Positions 11,701 to 21,901 of a DNA stretch of 64,000 bases are shown here, piece by piece. The notes beneath the pieces were generated by a model, which was given only the letters and a program-made list of their open reading frames with translations, was not told the origin of the DNA and did no database searches. The stretch lies in NCBI GenBank assembly GCA_017506865.1, contig JAFCMP010000547.1:806001-870000 (forward strand). The letters are read 5' to 3'. A program made the translations under genes and the position numbers. Position 1 is the stretch's first letter. Each line of letters begins with the position of its first letter. Source of the DNA: Tribonema minus (lineage: Eukaryota > Sar > Xanthophyceae > Tribonematales > Tribonemataceae).

Positions 11701-12855
11701 AGCGGGTTGGCAGCGGTCAGCTGCATCTGGCGTGCCAGGTCAATATGTGTGTGTGTGAACGAGAGGAGGGAAGGCAGGGGGGGGCAGAGGGGGCAACATC
11801 CACTTGGTGTGTGCTGGACATCAGGCGGGTCCAAAGGGCAAAGGCTGAAAGTAATGACTGATCGGCGTTTCTGTCACTACACAGTACTTGGCCAGCACCA
11901 GCAACAGCATGCAGAGCGTGCAGTTGATGCTCAGAGGGCGTAATCACGCTGCTGCAATTGTTTCAAGCTTGCATTTACAGCATTGAAACAACGTGCTGTG
12001 CGTTATTGCACTGAAGAACGCCGTTTGAGACTCCAGAAATGCAACTCCATGTCAGCAGCAGCCAGAAGCGATGGAAACGTCAAGTGCCCACTGTGCACGC
12101 CACAGCTGAGTGTGGTAAGCGTTTTCATTAAAAAACTAATGCGTAAAACAAGGATGGGACTTGTACATAACAGCCAGCCAGCCGGCCTTTACTGGCGTGC
12201 CACAGCAAGGGAGGTGGAAGTAACAGATACTCTAATGATGAAGTTGTTGTGAGGGCCATTGGGGTATCAGGTTAAGGTTGAAGGCACTTGCATCAGCGAG
12301 CAAGGTGAGAAAGGTTTCATCGAGGACAGGTGTTGACTGTCACTGCAGAACAAAGGAAAGGTGTTCATCAATAGAGAACTTGACAGCGTTGGTCTTGCTT
12401 GCGCAAGCTTCGGCAGGCTGAGTGTGTTGCTCGCAACACAGTGGGTAAGAGGACTGCTCTCTGAGTTGAAGTCTGGTGTATGGGTTGATGTTGGCTCTTG
12501 ACGAAGGTTGCGCAACGAGTTCGAAGAGCCTAGTTGCTGGCTTGCTGCGGGAGGGCGACTCAGGCGCATTGTGCAGCTCCGCACTGGCAGCTAAAGCTCC
12601 TGAGCAAAGCTTTTTAACCGCAGCTTGCTGGCACAGATCGACACTCATGTTCACACCAACAAGGCAGAGATTCAGGTATAACTGTTCACAAGATATACGT
12701 ACCAGGCCATAGGCGATCGCCACGAATCCCATCCCCATAGAGTTGCCCTTGGTACGAGGCAGCACCTCATTGGCGGTGCAGCCATTGCCGATGGCAATGT
12801 AGACCGTCATGGATAGCAGTTCTGCTATGAACTTGGTGCTCAAAGAGTACGCCAT
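2759..12855 (-). CDS. Aquaglyceroporin (MIP/GlpF-type channel), 10 exons
   Basis: Exons on the minus strand: 12855-12703, 11471-11400, 9794-9519, 8229-7993, 7257-7031, 6120-5994, 5113-5048, 4807-about 4763 (donor unsure), 3925-3738 and 2900-2759 (stop TGA). Exon 1 starts MAYSLSTKFIAELLSMTVYI, helix 1 of the MIP family. Exon 2 carries the first NPA box (HISTVPNPAFVFAQ). Exon 3 is helix 3 (LMAADFAGALLGAVVVYLAY). Exon 6 has the post-loop motif KLSAFCMRPAIYHRPLNL. Exon 7 is helix 5 (ISETACTFVLVWAILLFNDR). Exon 9 has the second box TGFCANPARDLGPRVAHALL; NPARD is the glycerol-facilitator form. Exon 10 ends the last helix (PFIGGYLGGFIAACFYQI). Phases match at every other junction. The family conducts glycerol, water and small neutral solutes through membranes. 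Odd: exons 3-6 insert about 200 Gly/Gln-rich residues in loop C. Confidence 0.9.
3290..3790. repeat. Copies of aquaglyceroporin exon 9 3' edge in the following intron
   Basis: The true exon end plus donor lies at 3733-3780 (ctcaccactcgg...cttgttgggcagcggcagcagc). Near copies lie at about 3410-3455 and 3560-3607, with a shorter one near 3328. Period is about 155-170 bp. Each copy keeps the GTGAG donor (minus strand). A second tandem family fills 2985-3270 of the same intron. Confidence 0.85.
3886..4710. repeat. Copies of aquaglyceroporin exon 9 5' edge in the preceding intron
   Basis: The true acceptor and exon start (cag|ctgttaaacgaggaccc) lie at 3925. Copies of the acceptor plus about 35 exon bases occur around 4090-4135, 4300-4345 and 4675-4707, each followed by shared intron sequence. 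That intron sequence contains caaacatacatgttggtgcttgacactt and a TTAGGG-like tract. Period is about 200 bp for the nearer copies. Confidence 0.85.
5120..5400. repeat. Tandem repeat in aquaglyceroporin intron 6
   Basis: About four diverged units of 65-70 bp, recognisable by catcgaacttcatgtacgatgacagagttt variants followed by tgcaacaagtca or a similar string. They lie directly upstream (minus strand) of the acceptor of exon 7, whose own acceptor region resembles the unit. Confidence 0.7.
6350..6560. repeat. Imperfect GGGTA/GGGGGTAT-rich tract in aquaglyceroporin intron 5
   Basis: From about 6255 to 6560 the plus strand is a run of degenerate 10-25 bp units such as atgggggtgcgagg, gcatgagggtacaatgagggtac and gtgcagggtac. 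No coding signal was found. It looks like an old minisatellite. Confidence 0.5.
7400..7835. repeat. Copies of aquaglyceroporin exon 5 5' edge
   Basis: The start of exon 5 (ctgtcgcgcagcccggagccggctgtgatcg, plus-strand reading, 7220-7260) is echoed near 7408-7490 and more weakly near 7620-7690 and 7765-7830. The echoes are followed by cgacacgtggcggcg-type sequence and a variant of gtggtcagcgctcag. They lie in the intron before exon 5. Confidence 0.7.
8325..8431. repeat. Degenerate telomere-like CCCTAA tract
   Basis: About 105 bp of imperfect ccctaa/ccctga units lie inside aquaglyceroporin intron 3. Similar short tracts occur at 10817-10855, 15690-15712, 33862-33893, 37523-37557, 44697-44800, 45283-45330, 45404-45423, 45656-45705, 47335-47460 and 55912-55955. 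Confidence 0.85.
8560..9485. repeat. Copies of aquaglyceroporin exon 3 3' edge
   Basis: The true exon end (9519-9620: gtacgtgagagcgccgccgc ... gtcgtacgagacgaacgcgc ... ggccgcacgtacgcgtcgat) is repeated at about 8760-8880, 8930-9025, 9060-9200 and 9355-9475. Each copy has the acgtacgtgc donor palindrome, the polyglycine codons and the SYD/DAY-type exon residues. ACTTCAAGT motifs separate the copies. Confidence 0.85.
10817..10855. repeat. Telomere-like CCTAAC tract
   Basis: Three CCCTAA-type units and degenerate neighbours lie in aquaglyceroporin intron 2. This interstitial tract is too short to be a chromosome end. Confidence 0.8.
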
Positions 12856-13879
12856 CTCAGCCCTCCCTCCTGCTTTGGTGTGCTACCGCTGCTGCTCCAT
12901 TCCACCCCCACAGTCAAACAGCTTTGACGGCGTTACAGCTACCGCCTGTTGAGCAAACTACTCGATATCTTCTGCTCCGGTCCGCATAATGTGGGTAGCA
13001 GCTAGAGCTGCAGCTTCTCCGTGCACAGCACAGGTTCGCCTCGTCAGCGCTGAACCACACACTGCGTGGTGGGGCGGTATGCTATGTGTGGATCCACAAA
13101 ATCCCAAACTGCAAGAGGTTGACGCGCCCAAAAAGGAACATTCAAACTAACAGGCTGGGTGGTCTGGTGTAGTGTGTGCAGCACGTCATATTCAACGCTC
13201 TGCATGTTGCTACTGCTGATGTTAGTGGTGTGTTGGTGCAGAGGCCTGCCAACACGGGAAGGTACATTCTATGTGTGTTCCGTGTCATTCATACTCCCTC
13301 TAGTCCTAATTTTCTGTCGTTCATACATACTCCCTCTAGTCCACGTTTACACCTAGGTAATCTAGTGGTTGCGGTGTTGACGTCTACTGTAGGTGCAAGA
13401 ACAGTGCAGTGCTGCTTGCTGTGGGGCATGCTGGGGAGTTGTGGGTCGGACCAGGTCCTCATACATGTAATGGGCGCAATAGCTCCAGTTCAGCCTTTAT
13501 ACCGAAATGACTGCACCATTTAAATTTGGAGATGGCGTTCAGAAAATGATGGCGTCAAAAATGTCGCTCATTGCCAAGTCCATGTTGACTCTGGTAACAA
13601 GCTGGACATGTATTATATAACCACTATCTTTTGAGCCAACACACACAAGTTGAACGAGCCAGCCCCCCTGCGATGCGCGGTTACGCTTCCGGTGGTTGTT
13701 CCAACGATTTCTGGCACTTCAAGTCAGGCTTCTGTCTTTCTGTTTTTGCGTCCATGGCGAGTGATGGTGTGTGAAGTGAATTTGCAAACACCGCACGGGC
13801 GTTGTGGATCAGTGGGACAGCAAAGAAAAGGCCACACATCGACTATCACTCTGTAGCGCGCGTGAACCTGTGCTCTACG
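12856..13879. promoter_or_regulatory. Divergent intergenic region
   Basis: About 1 kb between the start codons of the aquaglyceroporin gene (minus) and the HPP gene (plus). No gene was recognised. The base composition is less GC-rich than in the genes. It should hold both promoters; no single element can be named. A short repeat, catactccctctagtcc, occurs at 13290 and 13326. Confidence 0.4.
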
Positions 13880-16800
13880 ATGTCCCGCAGCAGATTAAGA
13901 GACCTCCACAGCAGGGCAACGAAGACACGCAGTCTGTCGCCTTCCACCCTTGAGCTGGGGCACTTCTTCGAGCACAGAGCTCCACGACACGCTGCCGTGA
14001 CTGGTATCGCCACCGGGGAGCCAGCAGCAGCGCAGCAGAGTCCTCAGTCGCCCTCAGTAACAGGCACAATCGGGACAGGTCTCGACTACTGCGCCAGCCC
14101 AAGCAACGATGCGACGGAGGAGCAGTCCTCCACAGACACGACAGCAGGGCCACCTGCCAAGCACCACGGGGGAAGCAGGACCGGCTGCGCAGCGCACCTG
14201 AGGCGCTATCTAAGGAAATGGCGAGGCGTGCCAGAGAAAAAGCGGGTGGACGTCAAACTGCTGCTGTTCCCTCACTGGACGGAGATAGCGGTGGCGTTCA
14301 CGGGCAGTTTCATCAGTATGGGTGCTCTGGCTGCCATACACTACGACTGGTTCTCCAACGATGACATCACGCTGCAGATGACCATGGGTGAGTGACTTTG
14401 ATTGTGTGTTGAAAGATGTGCTGGAGGCGTGTTTGGAAGATGACTGGAAGTTCTGGCGTTGCATGCGCCGTCTTGAGACAGGCAGGAGATGCACAGGAGA
14501 TCACAGACTTGACTCACTGGCGACTACGTTGAGTCGTCAACCTTCTCTGCCTCAGGTAGAGTATAGACAAGCACCACGCTTGAACATCGCAGTAACTTGA
14601 TGCATTCTACAATTCTACATGTGCGTGTTGCTATACCTCAGGCAGTGCTATCAGAGTGAATCACTTAAGATGTGTAGCCACAACGTATTTCGTGCAGCCG
14701 TTGAATCATGCAATCATGATGCAGCGTGCATATCCGTTGCACCAATGTCTCGTTCTTGAAAATGCCGAGCCAACTACTACATGTTGGCACTCCGTAGTGA
14801 CGAAGACTTCAAGTTTTCAGTGGCTAAACGCCTCTTAGACGACCCACATACTAGGCTGCAATTTCTGTCATAAAACGCCAGCAAGTGGGTGGGTGTCAGG
14901 GCAATCTCGGAATAGATCTGCGCTCTGGCTGAAGAAAAGGGATGTGTCCCGTACTTCAAGCTCCTGCAGCATGCTGCGTCACCAAGCACGCTGCAAGCCA
15001 GAGCTGCCAACCGCAAGCGGCACGGCGCAACGCGTAGGCACTGTTGATCGCACTGCATGCTGAGCACTGCTGATGATACTACGCGCGGAGCATCAGCAGT
15101 GCCACAAGTACGCACGTCGCCCTCGTGGCCCTGGCGGCAGCGGTTGCGATTCCGCAGCTGCATGCAAAGATACTATTTGGTGGCGGAGGCCACAACGGGT
15201 TACGCATCTAAGGCCAATCTCTCCAGTTTTGCTGTGGCCTTCTCACGAGCTGCTGTTGCTGATGGCGCGGCCACGGTCCCTGCTGATTGACATCGCTACG
15301 TATTTGTGGTGCCAACCCACTGATTTCAGTGGCCACGCGAACGGCAGTGCACGGGGGTGCGCCGCGTGCCCCCGCCGTGCGCGTCGCGGCGGCAGATGAC
15401 CGATTCAGCTCACGCCGCATGGGCATTCAGCTCAGCACCAGAAGGTCGTATGCGTGCCAACACGGCAAGCACTCCGTCTCGCAGCCGGCACAGCTCAGCT
15501 CGCCTCGGCGCAGAAGCGCGTCGTCCCGCAGGCGCATTCGGCGCCTCGGCAGCGCTTCTCAGCGCGCGCTGCACGAAAGAGTTCCCTCATGCAGCAGCTT
15601 CGCAACCAAGTACTCAATAGCTGCGTCAATTGCCAATCGGTAGGGTGATCTCACGTGCCTCCGTCAGCGCCCGCAGGCCTCACGCGCTCAGCCTAAACCC
15701 TAACCCTAAGTAGGCCCTGGGTGCATGCGCGCGCGGCGGCACGACGCTCGAGATCGCTCCTCTGCCGCATATATATATATATATGCGCGTGCGCCCCGCC
15801 CTTTGGTGTGCGGGCTCGTTCGGCGCCATGGCTGCCCCCTGCACACTTCGCTGATGAGCCCGCTCACGCAGCCGTACAACGCATCGATCATCGCCAAGTC
15901 AGTCGGTGATTCCACACGTGATGGCGGCAACAGGCCTGCCGCACATGCAGTCCTGCGCACGTTCACTGCGGCACGTCGCCCAGACACCTTCGCCTGTTGC
16001 TCCACGTTTGCGCAGGCTCGTTCGGCGCCACGGCGGTGCTCCTCTACGCTGCGCCCATGAGCCCGCTCACGCAGCCGCGCAACGCATCGATCACCGCCAA
16101 GTCAGTCAGGGATTCCACACATGATGTCGGCAACGGGCCTGCCGCACATTAACAGCTTCCGCCGCTCGTTGCTCCGCGTTTGCGTAGGCTCGTTCGGCGC
16201 CACGGCGGTGCTCCTCTACGCAGCGCCCATGAGCCCGCTCACGCAGCCGCGCAACCTGCTCGGCGGCCACATCCTGTCGGCGATAGTGGGCGTCACGGTG
16301 CGCATCCTCATCACCGAGCAGCTCTGCGGCGCGCACGGCGCGGACTGCCGCTGGCTCGGCTGCGCGCTCGCCGTGTCCATCTCGATCCTCATCATGCTCT
16401 TCACCGACACACTGCACCCGCCTGGTGAGTAGGGACAACTTCAAGTATGTTCTTCATGAGGACTTCAAGTTGCTTGCCGTGTCCATCTCCATCCTCATCA
16501 TGCTCTTCACCGGCCATGCTGCACCTGCCGGGTGAGTGACAACTTCAAGTGTGTACTTCAACTCAAATATGCTCCACTGACCTGATGCACCCGCTGGGTG
16601 AGCGGCAACAAGTGGGTACTTCAAGTTGATGCTGCCCGCCTGTTCGCCGTCTCTATCCTCTTCATGCTCTTCACCGACATGTTGCACCCGCCTGTGAGTA
16701 GTGGCAACTTCAAGTGTGTACGTCAAGTGGGCTTGTTCGTGCAAAGTGTGTACTTCAAGTGGCCTTGTTGGTGCAGTGTCATCACCAACTTCAACACCAT

Positions 16801-17151
16801 AGCATTGTGCGGTTTAAATTTGTCACTTGATCACATCACCCTGGTGTTGTACCCTCACTCATCAATATTGTCGCCACTTTCCTGCTTGTTGTTACTCACT
16901 GACATCGTCGGCCATTTTCCCACTCGCTGTAACTCGCCCCACTGACATCGCCGCCACTCCCGTACATACCTACCCTCTCCGCAGGCGGCGCCACCGCGCT
17001 CATCGCCGCCATGGGCAGCCCCGTGATCGACGACATGGGCTACATGTTCGTGCTCGTCCCTGCGGCCTCCGGCGCGCTGCTGATGCTCCTCGTGTGCCTC
17101 GTCATCAACAACCTGGACCCGTACCGATCGTACCCGCAGTACTGGTTCTAG
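13880..17151 (+). CDS. HPP-family integral membrane protein (nitrite-transporter-like), 3 exons
   Basis: Exons 13880-14387, 16188-16424 and 16985-17151 (TAG) join in phase to 303 codons. Residues 1-115 are Ser/Thr/Ala-rich with no clear domain. Helix 1 is EIAVAFTGSFISMGALAAI. Exon 2 begins SFGATAVLLYAAPMSPLTQP, then RNLLGGHILSAIVGVTVRI, and ends with the family signature LFTDTLHPPG. Exon 3 is GATALIAAMGSP then FVLVPAASGALLMLLVCLVI and ends YPQYWF. Characterised HPP proteins of cyanobacteria and plant plastids carry nitrite, so an inner plastid-membrane role in nitrogen supply is an inference. The frame is open upstream to an ATG at 13802, so the start could be earlier. Three predicted membrane-spanning blocks after helix 1 match family length. 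Confidence 0.88.
15808..16190 (+). repeat. Two extra copies of HPP exon 2 5' edge
   Basis: The exon 2 start (gctcgttcggcgccacggcg ... ctcacgcagccgcgcaac, 16188-16254) is preceded by copies beginning at 16016 (almost identical, with a CAG acceptor) and 15814 (more diverged). Both copies continue with gcatcgatca(c/t)cgccaagtcagtc and a shared block ending caacgggcctgccgcaca. Confidence 0.93.
16465..16720 (+). repeat. Copies of HPP exon 2 3' edge with splice donor
   Basis: The end of exon 2 (gccgtgtccatctcgatcct ... catgctcttcaccgacacac ... cccgcctg|gtgagt, to 16424) recurs at about 16473-16540 and 16640-16695, with a fragment near 16580-16608. Each copy is followed by a donor-like GTGAGT and by acttcaagtgtgtact. 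Confidence 0.93.
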
Positions 17152-19740
17152 CGGCTGCTGCCGCCGCTGCGCAGTGCCACCGCCGGCAGCACTGCGCACC
17201 TGTGGAGCGCTGCCGCTTTCGGCCGCTCGCGCCAGCCGCAGCGCTGGTCTCTCTCAGCGGCGGCGGCGCTGCGCGCGGCACCCTCTTGTGGAGCGCTGCT
17301 GCCGGTGATCGCCGCCGCCGTCGTCTTCAAACGGCCGCCGGTCGATGCTTCAGCGTACATGCGTCGGTGCCGCGCGCGCCCTGAGCGATGCTGCAGGGGT
17401 ACTGCCGAGCGCTGCTGCTCGCCCTTTCGTCCTCCCGAGCTCCTATCCCGGGCGCCGCGCCGCGCGCACAACGCCACCACAGCGGCGGCGGCGGTAGCGG
17501 CAGCGCGATGCGTCGTCTGGGTATGTACAGGCGACTTGCGCGCTGCTCATCTTGCGACCGGTTGCCCCCCCCCCCCCCCCCCCCCCCCCCCGCGCGTGAG
17601 TACAGCGTTGCGGTTACTTGGCCGCGAACGCCCTGTTCGCATGTTCCCCCGACATGAGGGGTTTCCGCCCCCGCCCGCCCCCCCCCCCCCCCCCAACCTC
17701 CTTGTTTTCCCTCCCCGTGTGTTGCCACCAGGCTGGCCTATGGGCACTGACGCTATGGTAGCTTATAGAAAGAATCAGAGAGCGCAACAGATATACAGCA
17801 GTAAGTTTAAAGTAGGTGCCGCCGCCGTCGCAGAAGTTAAAGTGGTACCGGGGTGTGACGTGCCCCACGCCCCCCTCCACGCAAGCGTTTTCCCGCACAG
17901 CGTTGTCGAGTACTGCTGGCAGGAAGGAGGGGGGCACCACTGTCCCTTTTCCGGTCTCTATGTTTTCATCGGTTTGTGGCGTCGCACGAGATCAAGCACC
18001 TTGGGGTATGTATCATCGCCTGTACTGAAGCACAGAGAGAGGGGCCGCCGCCGCGCGCATTGCAAGTGTATTCGGGCTCCTTGCACACTGCCCACGCGTT
18101 GAATGACAGACGGTTTCTACAATGAGTTGTTCGCCAGCTATTTTTTGCCCCTACGCGTCTCTCCCTGTACAGCTGCCTTCAACTGGAAACCATCGCTTCA
18201 AGTGTTTTTTGTCAGTTTTGTCTTGAATTTGAGTCAGTATTGTTGCGCTGCTTTGCGTGTGCCGACGTTAAGTCTGAGCCGGTGTCTGGGTACAGTCCTT
18301 TGAGCATGACAGACTTAGTATACAATCGAGCTGAAATCACAGTACGTATTACTGCTGAGGCATGCTGCAGTGTCAGGTGGGAGCGTCACCTGCCTTGTCC
18401 GTACTTGAACCAATCACTCTACAGAGGAGTGCGGTACAGTGCTGCTTGTGTGCGCCCATATACAACACATCTCGGTACCTGTACGGACAACACCTGGGCG
18501 CACACTTGTTCAGCGCAATTCCGCCTGCCCAAGAGTGACTTTTATATGGGGGCCACACGTGGTGAGCTTTTGTGTCCGGCCCAGGGTTTACCAGGCTACT
18601 GCGCAAGAGCAGCAAGACTGGCCCCGCTGTGCCTGCAGGTGCGCAATAACATCAGGCTCACACGACTGCTCACTGTCATCAATGCAGTGCTCAGCATCAC
18701 CTGAACTCAGCTATACCTGACCTGCGCAGGCACCTGACAGACATTGCACTTGGCCAGCCAAAACGCGACAAAGCAGCGGCGCTTGACAGCGATGGCAGAC
18801 ACGAACAGCGCCCACGCACACGCACCATAGCCGGCAAGTGAGGAGCAACGGCAGCGCACAACTGCTGCCGCAGATAAGCAGTTGGCCAACACTGCGCACT
18901 GCAACCTCAATGAGCTCTGGCAACAACACCGCAACAGCAAACGGAGCACAGCACACAGGCAACAAGGGGGGGGGCACTGCAAGACCGCGCACTGTAGCTG
19001 CATGTGTGCATGCACGTGCTCCTGTAACGGGTAAAACGTGCCGAGAGACGGAGTCTCCTGCCCCGGCCTGCCTGCCGCGCCCGCACCTGATCCCCATGGG
19101 GGAAAGAGCCGGCAGGCACCTGACCAAACCAAGAAGCGCGCGCGCACGCGGGATGGGACGCGAGGCAGCTGTGCGACGAGCACAGCCGCGCCGCCTTCGT
19201 AGCCACGGGACACGGGAATACAGCGGAATTTCGGGGACATCTACTCTTACTGCGTCATCGTACAGGCGCCGTCAGGTGCGGTGGCGTGCGCGACGCGCCG
19301 CGAGCTAAAGGGATGTCATGCTTCGCCCGGGAGTGGCGACTCAGCATGCGGAGATTATGCGCAGACAGCAGCCTGTATCTGGTGGCACTGGGTGGGAGAT
19401 GAAACGGACTCACCACTCGGACCTGGTGGCACTGGGTGGGAGATGAAACGGGCTCACCACTCTGACCGCTGCACACGTGCATGATTTCCGGAAGCCCCCC
19501 CCCCCCCCCCCCCTTCTCCCCCCCCCCAATACTTTCCCTCTCTACTGTAGGCGCAGGTGGGAGCGCCGCTACCCAGACGCGCCACGCAACAATGGGCAAC
19601 TATGAATAGTACTAATACCAACACACCACTAATTGCGTGCGCTGTGCGCCTCGTGCCGCACACCGCAGCGTCTAACTGATCTTGCGCGCTGCTGCCGCTG
19701 CTGCTGCCGCTGCGGCGGCGGCCAACGGCGGCAGGCGGCC

Positions 19741-19776
<36 letters not shown>

Positions 19777-20162
19777 GCGGCGGCAGACAGCACACCTGAG
19801 CGACGTCAGCGGCTAGCAGGCACACCCTGCGCTGTATGTCACTGCCGCTACCGCTAATGCTGCTGTCACTGCCTCTTTGTCACAATGGTTGCATACGGGA
19901 ACCATAGAACATTTGACGGGACTTGCGAGCCACAATGCCGTGCAAACCGCACTGCCGCTGCAGCCCCTGCCGCTGCCGCCGCCGCCGCTGCCGCCGCCGC
20001 AGCAGCAGCAGCTCTGCTGTACCTCGCATCCGCGCACAGCTCGTACGCCGCGGACAGCAGGCAGTAGGCGACGGCGGCAGCGCACCCCGGACACCTGCGC
20101 CCGCGCAACCTCTGGACCCATGCGCGTGCGCTCCAGCCGAGCGTTGTGGATGCCATACATAC
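17152..20162. other. Intergenic, two genes converge here
   Basis: About 3 kb between the HPP stop and the EsV-1-7 stop. It holds long C tracts on the plus strand (17567-17591, 17682-17695, 19497-19527), a (GCA)n tract at 19742-19775 and GC-rich low-complexity sequence. The duplicated 24-bp phrase ggtggcactgggtgggagatgaaacg occurs at 19380 and 19426. A minus-strand stretch at 19990-20110 (CPGCAAAVAYCLLSAAYELC) could be an exon but has no partner. Confidence 0.4.
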
Positions 20163-20670
20163 CTACGCCACCTGCGACGCCGCCGCCGGCGCCAGCAGCG
20201 CTGCCGTTGTGCGGCCCTCTACATCGGCGAGCATCGCGGTGGCGCCGCCGTGTCCTCCGCCGGCCGCCGCCAGCGCAAGGGGCGCAGCGCCGCCGCCGTC
20301 GCTGCCGCCGCCGCTGCACAGCATGACCACGCTCTCTGCCCACGGGTCGGCGGCAGCGGCGGCGGCGGCAGATGAGAGGCCGTCCGAGGCGAGGCGCATG
20401 GGCTTCGGCGCGAAGCACTGCCAGTCCCACTGCCTGTGTGGCGGCTGCTGCATGTGGTACGGCAGCAGTAGCTGCACGCTGGTGCTGCTGCCGGCGCTGG
20501 CGGCGCCGCCGTTGCCGCTGCCGCCTGCGCTGCCGCTGCTGCCGCCATCAAACATGGAAAGCGCGTGCTGGCGCTGCCGCTGCTGCGCGGCCCAGCCGTG
20601 GTGCAGCAGCTGCGCGCCCGCCGCCGGTGTGGTGGTCGGCGCCTCCGCCGCCAGCGTCCACCCATCACTG

Positions 20671-20703
<33 letters not shown>

Positions 20704-21413
20704 TGCTGCTGCTGCTGCCGCTTGTGTGCTGCCGGCGGCGACGGCGAACTCTGCTCATGGGACGCCATGCCCTTGCTGCCGTCGCCATTGGGCGCCGCCG
20801 TCGCTGCTGCCGCCGATGCCATACGCCCCAGCAGCAGCGGCGCGCCGCCGCCGACGGCGGCGTTGGCGCAGCTGCTGCCGCTGGCTGCGGCAGGGGAGGC
20901 GGCGCTGCGTTTCGGCACCATGTGCATGTGGGCACTCAGGCCGTGCAGGAAGCTGTGCCGGTCAAATGTGTACATCGCTGTCGCCTGCTCACCAAACTCC
21001 TTGCTCGAGCCGCCGCCGCCGCCGCTGCCGCCGCCGCTGCCGTCGCCGCTGCCGCCGCCGCTTCCGCCGCCGATGCCGCCGCCGCCACCGCCGCTGGTGC
21101 ACCAGGCAAGCTGCGCTGAGGCCGCTGCCGCGGAAGCAGCAGCACCACCACCTGCAAACATGCCGCGCTCGTCCCAGGCTGGCGCTGCCTTGGGCGCATT
21201 GGCCACGGCAGCGCCGAGCGGCTGGCTCAGGCGCTGGCGCGACAGCTGCGGGGGGGATGAATAGCTGAGCACTGATGCAGATGTGCTGCGAGCGTCGGCG
21301 TCGAAGCCGCCGCCGTCCGCGCGGCCCGCCTGGTGGTGCTGCGGCTGCTGCTCGAACGCGGTGGCGCTGCTGCTGCACGTGCTGGCGGTGCTGTCGTCTC
21401 GTTGTAGCTGCAG

Positions 21414-21452
<39 letters not shown>

Positions 21453-21627
21453 CTGGAGATGGCGGAAATTGAATCCGGCGCTGCTGCTGCTGCTGCCGCT
21501 GCCGCGCCGCTGCGGCAGCTCTTGCTGCTGCTGAGGCGCAAACTGAAAGTCTGCACTGCCCCTGCCGCCACTGCCCTGCATCGGCTGAGGTGGGAACTCG
21601 AGTTTAACACTGCTGCAGTTGCTGCCA

Positions 21628-21671
<44 letters not shown>

Positions 21672-21858
21672 TGCAGCAAATTTATAGTCGTCGCCGCCGC
21701 CGCTGCTGCCCCCCTGCTGCTGCTGCCGCCGCTGGTGCTGCTGCTGCCAGTGCGACGCAGCAAACTCCAACACAACGGCGCCACTGCAGTCACCGCCGCC
21801 ACCTCCGCCGCCGCCGCCGCTGCAGCCGCCGCCTCCGCCGCCGCCGCCGCTGCCGCGG

Positions 21859-21901
<43 letters not shown>

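Noticed and set aside
18707-19260. Minus-strand open frame at 19240-18707
   Set aside because: Hydrophobic Cys/Leu reading of low-information sequence; no consistent donor or acceptor pair.
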